From contig WSYJ01000045.1 in the NCBI GenBank assembly GCA_020186115.1, positions 25,588-89,587 on the forward strand: a stretch of DNA of 64,000 nt. Direction: 5' to 3'. The DNA is from Histomonas meleagridis (lineage: Eukaryota > Parabasalia > Tritrichomonadida > Dientamoebidae). The position numbers were made by a program, and so were the translations under genes. Shown here piece after piece: positions 49,187-59,900 of the stretch (within the stretch, counting starts at the first letter, position 1; the number at the start of each line of letters is the position of its first letter). The notes under the pieces were generated by a model that was not told where the DNA came from, made no database searches, and saw only the letters and a program-made list of their open reading frames with translations.

Positions 49187-52054
49187 ATGACCTCCAAAAA
49201 CACAAAAAGTCAAAGTAAATTGAAAGCGATTATATTCAAAAAGTTTAGTGTTTGGTCTCTAGAAATCTTGTCAGGTAACCATTATTTATTAATGCTAAGG
49301 TTAAAGTATTTGCAAAAATTATCGCAAGATATATTAGAATTGACTGATGGGAACCTGAAATCAGTAGTGAATTCAACAATTGATATCTTTCAACAAGAAA
49401 AAAATTTTCCACATTCTTTTAACCTCATTGTTTGTCAACTAGTTTATTCATTATTTATTTCAAAAAAATTGAAAGCAAATCTATGCCTACGTTATTTAGC
49501 TAAAGTTCAATCAAAAGAAGATATTCTTAATGATGAAAACAAACTAATTAGCGTTTTCTTTCAATTTCTTTTAACCTTAGAAACGCAGGAATCATTTTAT
49601 TTAATCGAAAAAATGATTGAAATAGAATTAGTTAAATCTGATTGGTTAACTCTTCAAAAGTCATGTTATTTAGCTCATTATATGACAGACCAAGAAATAA
49701 TAAATGCTAAATATACTACAAGAAGATGTTTAACCAATCATTTCTTTTTAAATATTGAAAAACTTCGAAAAGATAATTGGAAGCTACATAAGAAATTAAT
49801 AAGTGAGGGAGTTAATCAGTCGGAAATTTCAAAAATAATACGAAATGATGAAGTTGTGAAACTTCAAGAAATTTCATCACAAAATAACTTTAACTTTGAT
49901 CAAGTAATAGAACCGTCTTTATATGAAAAGTATTCTTTCATTAACAAAGAAAATGTTTCACTTGCTGATTATGCGGCATTCTTTGGATCGGTTAAATGTT
50001 TTAAATTTTTATATGTAAATGGTTCTAATTTGAAGAATACAGGAAAATATGCAGTTGCTGGTGGAAATATAGAAATAATTCACCTGTGTGAACAAAATCA
50101 TTCATCATTTGCAGGATCATATGAAACTGCAATTGAGTTTCATCAAAATGATATATTTTTTTATCTTTTTGATAAAAAAATTATTAAAATCAAAGAAATA
50201 ACCGAATTTGCTAAAAAATGTATTTCACATAATAACTATGAGCTTCTTTCATTTATGGAAGAAAAAGGAATGAAAATTAATGATAATATTATTAAAGAAA
50301 CAGCAAAAATGGGTAACATGTTTTTGTTTAAACAGTTTCTAAAAAATAATCATTTACCACATGGTATTTTAATTGATTCTATTGAATCAGGAAACACTGA
50401 ACTTATCAAATTTATTATAGAAAAAGGAGTTAATATTAATGAAAAAGATGTTTATTTACTTATATCAATGTAAATTTCAAATGCTTTATGTTTTAAATAT
50501 ATATTTGGAATATATATGATTCATTTTGTGTACCTTTAATAATTGCATGCAAGAAAAATCAAATCAATGTTGTTAAATTTTTGATTAAGCAAAAAGGTAT
50601 TAATATCAACCTAAAAGATGTCTGCTATAAATATATACTGTTTATGTTTGTTAAAAGCATTTGGTGTTTCATTTGGTTATTAAAATCACCACTAATGTTT
50701 TCTTGTATAAACAACAACACTGAAATTGTAAAAATACTTTTGAATCAAAAATATATTGATATCAATCAGAAATCTGTTTCAATAATCCTCTTAATGTTTA
50801 TTATAATTATTAGATGTTCAATTCCTTTATTTGGAATTTTAATGAATTACTTGAAACAGCACTTCTTCTTGCATGCTCAAAAGGTAACATAGATGTTGTA
50901 AAAATTCTTTTGAGAAAGAAAGGAATCGATATTAATGCAAAAGATGTTGATTTATTATATTTAATATTTAAAATAAATGTTTGGGGTTTCCTTATCGCAT
51001 TTCTAGTTTATTTGGAATATTTTCAACACCTTTAATGCAAGCTATTAGAAATGATCACACAGAAATTGTCAAACTCTTACTAAACCAAAAATCAATTGAT
51101 ATAAATACCAAAGATAATATTTCATTATTTTGTTTGATGTTTAAAAAAAATTTAAGAAATTTCATAATATTATAATCATCAGCACTTATGATTGCATGTA
51201 AAAGACGAAATTCGAAAATTGTTCAATTACTCATTGAAAAAGAAGGAATTGATATTAATGCCAGAAAAATTTCTATGTGTTTTTTGGTATTTATTTTATT
51301 TTTTTGGGATTAATTCAAATTTTTTCGAACAATCCTAATGCAAACCTGCTCTTATGGTTATTTAGATATCATCAAGTTACTTTTGAAACATAAAAAAATT
51401 GATATCAATGCAAAAGATGTTTATTTTTTCTATTCAATATTTGTTCCAAAATTATTATGTTTTAAAATTAGTTGTGGAATATAATTATTTAATTTTATAC
51501 ATCATTCATGCTTGCATGTTACAATAAGCACATTGATATTGCTAAGTTACTTATAGAACAAAAATGTGTTAATATCAATGAAATCAATATTTATTCATTT
51601 ATTTTAATATTTATTAATTTTTTTTACAGTTTAATTGTATAAATTGGAATTTTTTATATTTATTTGATACAGCGCTTATGCACGCATGTTCAAATGGTAA
51701 TATAGAAATTGTTAAAATGCTTCTTGAACAAAAAGGAATTAAGATTAATGGCAAAACCGTTTTTTTAATTTGTTTAATATTTGTTTAAATTTTTTTATGT
51801 ATATTTCTTTTGTTTGGCGTCATTTAATATTGTTCCAATCAGCATTAATGTTTGCAAAACAAAAGGGAAACCAAGAAATTATTCAATTACTTCTAGATAA
51901 ACAAAGTAACAGATTTGATAATATTGATATTTTTTGTTTTTATTTGTTATTTATTTATTTTAAATATGATTTCATAATAATTTTTGGCGTTAATTTTAAT
52001 GCTCATGCATCTAAAAAAGAGTATGCGGATCGGGTAAACTATGTTTCTTTCTAG
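49187..52054 (+). CDS. DUF3447/ankyrin protein gene with split 3' repeats
   Basis: The head (49187-50473, 428 codons) is homologous to the neighbouring reverse gene: DNWKLHKKLISEGVNQSEIS, DYAAFFGSVKCFKFLYVNGS, GGNIEIIHLCEQNHSSF. Its last ankyrin repeat ends NINEKD, then the frame stops after eight codons of spacer. Nine more open ankyrin modules begin at 50530, 50686, 50856, 51026, 51179, 51329, 51499, 51669 and 51839, with no stop in any 30-codon unit. Spacers are 80, 66, 80, 80, 63, 60, 80, 80 and 80 bp. A final open piece ends at a TAG (52052-52054). As with the reverse gene, an expressed full-length product would require removal of the spacers; otherwise only the head is translated. The exact C-terminus is uncertain. 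Confidence 0.58.
50363..52054 (+). repeat. Split-ankyrin array, mostly 170-bp period
   Basis: Five consecutive or paired intervals are exactly 170 bp (50686-50856-51026 and 51329-51499-51669-51839), although the modules themselves differ at many codons. In most spacers TGG stands eight codons before the module's T/S codon. Confidence 0.8.
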
Positions 52055-52071
52055 AATAAATTATATACAAA

Positions 52072-53694
52072 ATGTTTTTCCTTTTTTTTGTTTTTATGTC
52101 GATAATTCAGAAGGGAAGCAAGACACTTTCCACAAGGACGTTTATAATTTTTCCCGAAAAAATAATAATGTCAATTTTTTTGAATAAAAATAAAATTTGC
52201 AACCAGATGAGGGCAGCACCCCTCCAAGATTCAGATGAATTAAGTCAAAATACTCCTTTTATTATTCCACTTATGCAATACGGATTTAACAAAAATTCAT
52301 TTTTAAGTTTATTTCAGCATATTCTTAAATCACTTCCCAAAAAAGTTCAAGATTTCTTAATTTTAAATGCAACAGATCCATATTTTATGGAAATGAGGAA
52401 GATGGCTGGAGATTCAAAAACACACCCACGGACCAAAAGGCTTGTTTTACTTTATCAATGTCTTCAATTCTGCGATGAAAGTTCTTTGTTGACAACAATA
52501 TGCGCAATTTCATTTATTACAGGCTTATCTCCAAGCATTATAGCAGACCACAATATTCTTGATATTGATCCTTCTCATCTCGTTATTCTTGAAGCAATGC
52601 ATCATAAAGCGAACAAAAAAATTAATGGTCCAACTTATTCTTACTCAGGTCGTGTTGAAGTTCACAAAGTCACTGAAGCTCTTCCACCAACATTTTTATG
52701 GACTCTTAAATCTAATTCATATTCTGATATCCAAATTCCTTCTTTTTTTACAAGTGTTAATTTACCAAAACCAAACATTGAACCTTTGTTAGCCAACCAA
52801 TTTCCACCCAATCTTACAGCACAACAACAATGGATTCTTTTTAGTCCAGCACAAAGAAAACTTCTTCCAAAACCATTTTTTTATACACCTGATCTATCAG
52901 ATGGGTTTAATGTTAAACATGGGATTCCACCTGTTCCATGTTTTAATCCTATTGATGATCAACGACCTCCTTTAATTCAATGGATTGCAAATCTTGAAAC
53001 ACCAGAATCAATACCTCGTACATATTATCAATGTCATTGTCAGTCTCATCATTGTCTTGACTGTCATGTTCTCACATTTCCGGATGGGCTTAAGACAATG
53101 AAATATAATGAGAATGGACGTATTGATTGGAGCACATTAAACAAATGTAAACCAATAATAATCGAATGCACTGAACAATGCCAATGTAATAAAATGAAAT
53201 GTAAAAATAGAGTTGTACAAAACAAACAAACAGTAAGGCTCGCAGTAGTTAGGTCCCTATCTAAATCTGGTTGGGGAGTTAGATCATTAGATTTCATTCC
53301 AAGCGGAACGTTTGTTTGTGAATATTTAGGAGAAGTTATAAGCGATCCTTTAATGGCAGAAGTAATTGGAATTGAATATGACTCAAATTTAGAATCTTAT
53401 TTGTTTGATTTGGATGCCTATGATGTTCCTGCAAGAGAAATGTTGACAGTTGATCCATCTAAAATCGGAAATATAGCAAAATATATTAACCATTCGTGTG
53501 ACCCGAACTTGATCCAAATTTCAATAGGAACAGTTAACTCAAAAAGATTTCATAGAATTGCTTTTTTCGCATTGAAGGATATATATCCAAATGAAGAATT
53601 AGGTTTTCATTATAACTATAATTTTGACATGAATCCAAGTCGATTCATAGAATGTAATTGCGGCGCTTTAAATTGCAGAACAAGACTTCGTTAG
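52072..53694 (+). CDS. SET-domain histone lysine methyltransferase, SUV39-like (up to 540 aa)
   Basis: The C-terminal half contains pre-SET, SET and post-SET regions. Pre-SET: YYQCHCQSHHCLDCHVL and ECTEQCQCNKMKCKNRVVQ (zinc-cluster cysteines). SET: SKSGWGVRSLDFIPSGTFVC, EYLGEVISDP, YINHSCDPNLIQISIGTVNS (NHSCxPN, the cofactor and catalytic site), IAFFALKDIYPNEELGFHYN. Post-SET: CNCGALNCRTRLR. This combination is typical of SUV39/G9a-type H3K9 methyltransferases. The N-terminal 330 residues have no chromodomain. ATGs at 52072, 52168 and 52207 are in frame; the first follows the ankyrin array by 17 bp and opens a hydrophobic run, so one of the later two is more likely. Confidence 0.88.
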   Translation: MFFLFFVFMSIIQKGSKTLSTRTFIIFPEKIIMSIFLNKNKICNQMRAAPLQDSDELSQNTPFIIPLMQYGFNKNSFLSLFQHILKSLPKKVQDFLILNATDPYFMEMRKMAGDSKTHPRTKRLVLLYQCLQFCDESSLLTTICAISFITGLSPSIIADHNILDIDPSHLVILEAMHHKANKKINGPTYSYSGRVEVHKVTEALPPTFLWTLKSNSYSDIQIPSFFTSVNLPKPNIEPLLANQFPPNLTAQQQWILFSPAQRKLLPKPFFYTPDLSDGFNVKHGIPPVPCFNPIDDQRPPLIQWIANLETPESIPRTYYQCHCQSHHCLDCHVLTFPDGLKTMKYNENGRIDWSTLNKCKPIIIECTEQCQCNKMKCKNRVVQNKQTVRLAVVRSLSKSGWGVRSLDFIPSGTFVCEYLGEVISDPLMAEVIGIEYDSNLESYLFDLDAYDVPAREMLTVDPSKIGNIAKYINHSCDPNLIQISIGTVNSKRFHRIAFFALKDIYPNEELGFHYNYNFDMNPSRFIECNCGALNCRTRLR

Positions 53695-53804
53695 TTTATG
53701 TTATTTATTGTTTATATATAAATATACAAATTATCAAATTTTTTTAATTTAATTGTCTTTGTATTTCATCAAGTGTTAACGGTCGACTTAAGGCTAACCG
53801 TGAA

Positions 53805-55484
53805 ATGGAGCTCCAAAAGCTTTATCCATACTCGAGAGAAAATACAATTAAAGAAGCAGCTAAGCTCCTTAACTCACTAAGTGATTTGAGTTTTTGTTTT
53901 GAAATGTCGGAAGAATCATATCAAGGATTAATTTCATGTTTTTTTATTTCTGATTCCCATTTTTTAGAAAATTCTGGTTTTTTTGGAACGCAAGGAGAAA
54001 AATATCTATTGCGTAGTTTTGTTTCCAAAATTAGAGTATGCTCTTCTCCAGATATCCAATCTCAATATGAAGATTTATTAGCACAATTTCCACGTAAAGT
54101 CATAAAAAAATTAATGAACATATCTCCAGCGAATATTTTAGAATTGCTCTTCAACATTCAACTTAAGCGTCCAATGCATGAACAATCACTTTTTTTTCTG
54201 AATCAACACCCATTAACTTTAGTAGAAATCATCAAAAGACATTCCAAAGAAGGTGATATAATTCCAATCTTTCAAATAGCCACCAATCCATCAATCCTTA
54301 AAAGTTTAGCTAAGCATTTACCAACTGAAATTTTTATTGATCAACTTAATCAAACACAAAATTTCCCAAGCATCACAACAAAAGACCAAAATGATCATTT
54401 TTATTTAAAATGTGGTACCACAAGCAAAGAACAGTTTTATAATATTATTGCTGAACCATTATTTCTATCTGCAGCTAAACATCAAAAACTCGATTACCTT
54501 TGTGAAAATGCTCAACCAGAATTCAAAGAACTTATTCCTTCAATTCTATTTTCAATTTCATCAATGTGTCATTTGCCTAAAAGTGTAATTCCATTTATTG
54601 CAGAAATAGCAATTCGTTATGACCCAATGATTTTAAGTACAATGAGAGATGTACAATCACTAGCAAAATGTATTATAATAATAATTGAAGAAGCACCGGA
54701 TCTAATTAGCTTAATTTCATCGATAATATCACAAAAACAAAATTTATGGGAATTTATAGCAAATAAAGTTAATGTTCTTTCATTATATAAATTTATTCCA
54801 CATATGCTTCAAGTTGATCTTTCTAATGCACAACTTTTAATTCAACATTTAAATCTTACAGATAAATGCGCAGAAAATACTATTTCCATATTAAGAAAAT
54901 ATCTCCCTGAATCATTTGGTACTATGTTACATTGTGCCAAATGTGGACCTGTTTCATTTCATATAGTGTCAACAATTGCAATTGAAATAATTGATCTTTA
55001 TTGGAAAGAATTCACATTATACTTCAGAAATATGCCGCAATTCACACAGCCTATACTTGGTTCCTGTCTTGATTTAATAATATCTGGTGATTTCGATACT
55101 GCAATACATGTTATGTTTTATGTTGTGTTTAATTTTGCTTCTGATAATCCACAAATTAAAAATGACTGCTTAGTTTTTGTTCTGAAAAGATTCGGAAACA
55201 TCCCAACTATTAAAAGTGAGAGTCAACAAATGTTTATACAAATACTTGGTGGGTTACAAAGTTATTCTAAAACACTTCTTCCATTGATTTCAAATATTTC
55301 TGATTTATCACCATTAATATTTAATATGATGATTCAATTTCTTTGGACTTCTTCTTTGGCTAATGAGCCTCCTTCGTTAGTAATATTCCGTATAAAACTT
55401 TTAATGAGTCGTATTCAATCAGGGCGCATTATACATGCATGGTCAGACGAAATGATTTCACATGTAAAAGAAAAAAATAATTGA
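53805..55484 (+). CDS. Helical-repeat protein of unknown function (559 aa)
   Basis: The protein is almost entirely helical with amphipathic pairs of HEAT/ARM character (AEPLFLSAAKHQKLDYLCEN, SVIPFIAEIAIRYDPMILST, PQFTQPILGSCLDLIISGDF). No signal peptide, membrane helix or catalytic motif is seen. It ends in a lysine-rich tail (MISHVKEKNN). The start is the first ATG after a TTAACGG ... AACCG pair, the promoter-like motif described elsewhere in this window. I do not recognise an orthologue. Scaffold proteins of transcription or transport complexes often look like this, but no specific assignment is supported. Confidence 0.7.
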   Translation: MELQKLYPYSRENTIKEAAKLLNSLSDLSFCFEMSEESYQGLISCFFISDSHFLENSGFFGTQGEKYLLRSFVSKIRVCSSPDIQSQYEDLLAQFPRKVIKKLMNISPANILELLFNIQLKRPMHEQSLFFLNQHPLTLVEIIKRHSKEGDIIPIFQIATNPSILKSLAKHLPTEIFIDQLNQTQNFPSITTKDQNDHFYLKCGTTSKEQFYNIIAEPLFLSAAKHQKLDYLCENAQPEFKELIPSILFSISSMCHLPKSVIPFIAEIAIRYDPMILSTMRDVQSLAKCIIIIIEEAPDLISLISSIISQKQNLWEFIANKVNVLSLYKFIPHMLQVDLSNAQLLIQHLNLTDKCAENTISILRKYLPESFGTMLHCAKCGPVSFHIVSTIAIEIIDLYWKEFTLYFRNMPQFTQPILGSCLDLIISGDFDTAIHVMFYVVFNFASDNPQIKNDCLVFVLKRFGNIPTIKSESQQMFIQILGGLQSYSKTLLPLISNISDLSPLIFNMMIQFLWTSSLANEPPSLVIFRIKLLMSRIQSGRIIHAWSDEMISHVKEKNN

Positions 55485-55788
55485 CAGAAAATAATATCAT
55501 TCTTTGAAAAATGATTTATTTAAGAAATTTTAACCAGTTAATTATGTGATTTCATCAAATTATCATATAAAATATATAATTATTTATTTTGTTTTCAATT
55601 ATAAAAGAAATAGTAGAATAGAAATTAATGATAATGATACAAATGTTTGATTTCTTTTTATTGTTGAATGCAAATGAAATAATTTTACATTTAAAACGTA
55701 TTTCCTATCTTTATGAAAACCAATTTTTTTTTGGTGAAAAGCTATTTAAAATAAATATTGAAGTAAGTGACAGAGATCTTTGATGTGT

Positions 55789-55795
<7 letters not shown>

Positions 55796-55826
<31 letters not shown>
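55796..55826. repeat. TA dinucleotide microsatellite
   Basis: About fifteen uninterrupted TA units, directly visible. Confidence 0.9.
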
Positions 55827-55828
<2 letters not shown>

Positions 55829-55976
55829 AAAAATTAAAATAAAAGGTGAAAAGAAGATTTCCTTATTTCCTGATAAAAAGTTTTTGCTAATGAATGTTGT
55901 AATTGTCTGAATATAAAATAAAAATAACCGCCAGTTTTATGAACTTTGTTTTATAAATTATTATAACAAAGCCTTT

Positions 55977-56130
55977 TTAAGAATTTTGACAGTTTTTTGA
56001 AATCGTTTCGACCATAGACTCAATCATCATATTTGCACCAAGCAACATCTTTCTAACACTAGCTTCATTATATCCTCTTGAGGTGTTTGATTCTAACTTC
56101 TGCTTAAGCTTTTGATCTTAAAGGCAAGCT
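55977..56130 (-). pseudogene. Short 3' relic of an unidentified gene
   Basis: The reverse strand reads QKLKQKLESNTSRGYNEAS, then VRKMLLGANMMIESMVETIS and KNCQNS before a TAA. Upstream of this the frame is broken (TAA at about 56118). The stretch has good coding composition but no start. Family unknown. Confidence 0.35.
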
Positions 56131-56513
56131 ATGCGTGCTAATGGTATCTCTGAGCTTGAGAAACATTAATTAAAGCAAGAAGAGAATTCTGGGAATGATC
56201 ATTCAAATCATTGTCGATTTGGCATTGAATTTTAATCAAAAATCGAAGAAAACTTGTGATAGCTCAGAAACGGAAAAGAATAAAGTCATTCAAATATTGA
56301 GTAGACGTTGTTAATTCCCAAACCTAAATAATATTTTGTTGTAGGCTCGTTATCATATGCGAAGTGAAAACATACAACATAACATCTCTATATCTGCAAA
56401 AAATTAAATAAAATTTATGTATATTAAACTCTTTAATAATTCCATATAGCTAATGAAAGTGAATTTCTCCTATTTGACTATAAATTTATTGTGTTATATT
56501 ATCCACTCAAAGT

Positions 56514-56940
56514 GCCCCCCCCACACACCCCACCACCACATGTAACACCCACCCACAAGCACCACCTACCACCACAAGCACCACCTACCACCACAAGCAC
56601 CACCTACCACCACACGTACCACCTACCACCACACGTACCACCTACCACCACACGTACCACCTACCACCACACGTACCACCTACCACCACACGTACCACCC
56701 ACCCACACGTACCACCCACCCACACACGTACCACCTACCACCACCCGTACCACCTACCACCACACGTACCATCTACCACCACACGTACCACCCACCCACA
56801 CACGTACCACCCACCCACACACGTACCACCCACCCACACACGTACCACCCCCCCACACACACCCCACCACCCACCCACACAAGTATCACCCACCCACAAG
56901 TACCACCACACGTACCACCCACAGGACACATGTGACTATC
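56514..56940. repeat. C/A-rich short-period repeats at satellite border
   Basis: Begins with a run of C and then iterates CCACCACACGTACCACCTA-like 19-bp units (about 56570-56700) followed by ACCCACCCACACACGT-like variants. It shares the ACGTACCACC core with the main satellite, suggesting a common origin. No gene. Confidence 0.85.
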
Positions 56941-59900
56941 ATCACAAGTAACACTTACATATTCCCCCCAACACCCACACGTACCACCCACAGGACACAT
57001 GTGACTATCATCACAAGTAACACTTACATATTCCCCCCCCCCAACACCCACACGTACCACCCACAGGACACATGTGACTATCATCACAAGTAACACTTAC
57101 ATATTCCCCCCAACACCCACACGTACCACCCACAGGACACATGTGACTATCATCACAAGTAACACTTACATATTCCCCCCAACACCCACACGTACCACCC
57201 ACAGGACACATGTGACTATCATCACAAGTAACACTTACATATTCCCCCCAACACCCACACGTACCACCCACAGGACACATGTGACTATCATCACAAGTAA
57301 CACTTACATATTCCCCCCCAACACCCACACGTACCACTCCACAGGGACACATGTGACTATCATCACAAGTAACACTTACATATTCCCCCCAACACCCACA
57401 CGTACCACCCACAGGACACATGTGACTATCATCACAAGTAACACTTACATATTCCCCCCAACACCCACACTTACCACCCACAGGACACATGTGACTATCA
57501 TCACAAGTAACACTTACATATTCCCCCCAACACCCACACGTACCACCCACAGGACACATGTGACTATCATCACAAGTAACACTTACATATTCCCCCCCAC
57601 ACCCGCACGCACCACCCCCAGGACACATGTGACTATCATCACAAGTAACACTTACATATTCCCCCCCCCACCCCCACGTACCACCCACCGGACACATGTG
57701 ACTATCATCACAAGTAACACTTACATATTCCCACCCGTACCACCCCCCACACGTACCACCCACAGGACACATGTGACTATCATCACAAGTAACACTTACA
57801 TATTCCCCCCAACACCCACACGTACCACCCACAGGACACATGTGACTATCATCACAAGTAACACACACACACACGTACCACCCACAGGACACATGTGACT
57901 ATCATCACAAGTAACACTTACATATTCCCCCCAACACCCACACGTACCACCCACCCACACGTACCACCCACAGGACACATGTGACTATCATCACAAGTAA
58001 CACTTACATATTCCCCCCAACACCCACACGTACCACCCACAGGACACATGTGACTATCATCACAAGTAACACTTACATATTCCCCCCCAACACCCACACG
58101 TACCACCCACAGGACACATGTGACTATCATCACAAGTAACACTTACATATTCCCCCCAACACCCACACGTACCACCCACCCACGTACCACCCACAGGACA
58201 CATGTGACTATCATCACAAGTAACACTTACATATTCCCCAGCACCCACACGCACCCAACACCCACACGTACCACCCACAGGACACATGTGACTATCATCA
58301 CAAGTAACACTTACATATTCCCCCCAACACCCACACGTACCACCCACAGGACACATGTGACTATCATCACAAGTAACACTTACATATTCCCCCCAACACC
58401 CACACGCACCACCCACCGGACACATGTGACTATCATCACAAGTAACACTTACATATTCCACCCCCCCAACACCCACACGTACCACCCACAGGACACATGT
58501 GACTATCATCACAAGTAACACTTACATATTCCCCCCCCCCAACACCCACACGTACCACTCCACAGGACACATGTGACTATCATCACAAGTAACACTTACA
58601 TATTCCCCCCAACACCCACACGTACCACCCATCAGGACACATGTGACTATCATCACAAGTAACACTTACATATTCCCCCAACACCCACACGTACCACTCC
58701 ACAGGACACATGTGACTATCATCACAAGTAACACTTACATATTCCCCCCCAACACCCACACGTACCACCCACAGGACACATGTGACTATCATCACAAGTA
58801 ACACTTACATATTCCCCCCAACACCCACACGTACCACCCACAGGACCCATGCGACTATCATCACAAGTAACCCTTACACAATCCCCCCCAACACCCACAC
58901 GTACCACCCACAGGACACATGTGACTATCATCACAAGTAACACTTACATATTCCCCCCCCCCAACACCCACACGTACCACCCACAGGACACATGTGACTA
59001 TCATCACAAGTAACACTTACATATTCCCCCCAACACCCACACGTACCACCCACAGGACACATGTGACTATCATCACAAGTAACACTTACATATTCCCCCC
59101 AACACCCACACGTACCACCCACAGGACACATGTGACTATCATCACAAGTAACACTTACATATTCCCCCCCCCCCCCCACACGTACCACTCCACAGGACAC
59201 ATGTGACTATCATCACAAGTAACACTTACATATTCCCCCCAACACCCACACGTACCACCCACAGGACACATGTGACTATCATCACAAGTAACACTTACAT
59301 ATTCCCCCCCACACCCACACGTACCCCCCACAGGACACATGTGACTATCATCACAAGTAACACTTACATATTCCCCCCAACACCCACACGTACCACCCAC
59401 AGGACACATGTGACTATCATCACAAGTAACACTTACATATTCCCCCCCAACACCCACACGTACCACCCACAGGACACATGTGACTATCATCACAAGTAAC
59501 ACTTACATATTCCCCCCCCCCAACACCCACACGTACCACCCACAGGACACATGTGACTATCATCACAAGTAACACTTACATATTCCCCCCAACACCCACA
59601 CGTACCACCCACAGGACACATGTGACTATCATCACAAGTAACACTTACATATTCCCCCCCACACCCACACGCACCACCCACACCGGACACATGTGACTAT
59701 CATCACAAGTAACACTTACATATTCCCCCCAACACCCACACGTACCACTCCACAGGGACACATGTGACTATCATCACAAGTAACACTTACATATTCCCCC
59801 CCAACACCCACACGTACCACCCACCGGACACATGTGACCATCATCACACGCAACACCTACATCTCCCCCCCAACACCCACACGTACCACCCACAGGACAC

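Larger units (their letters stand above)
55485..56513. other. Intergenic region next to the satellite
   Basis: Contains a TA dinucleotide run, one small gene relic (55977-56130), and otherwise AT-rich sequence ending abruptly at the C-rich satellite boundary. Confidence 0.5.

Noticed and set aside
50590-50892. A separate small membrane-protein gene
   Set aside because: The frame is two ankyrin modules read through a 66-bp spacer that happens to be a multiple of three; the hydrophobic part is spacer sequence.
55796-55826. TA run as a regulatory element
   Set aside because: A simple microsatellite with no nearby gene start to support a function.
57011-57892. Long reverse frame (293 codons) of cysteine-rich 23-residue repeats in the satellite
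   Set aside because: It exists only because the monomer is a multiple of three; the frame breaks whenever the C-run length changes, and the opposite strand is equally open.
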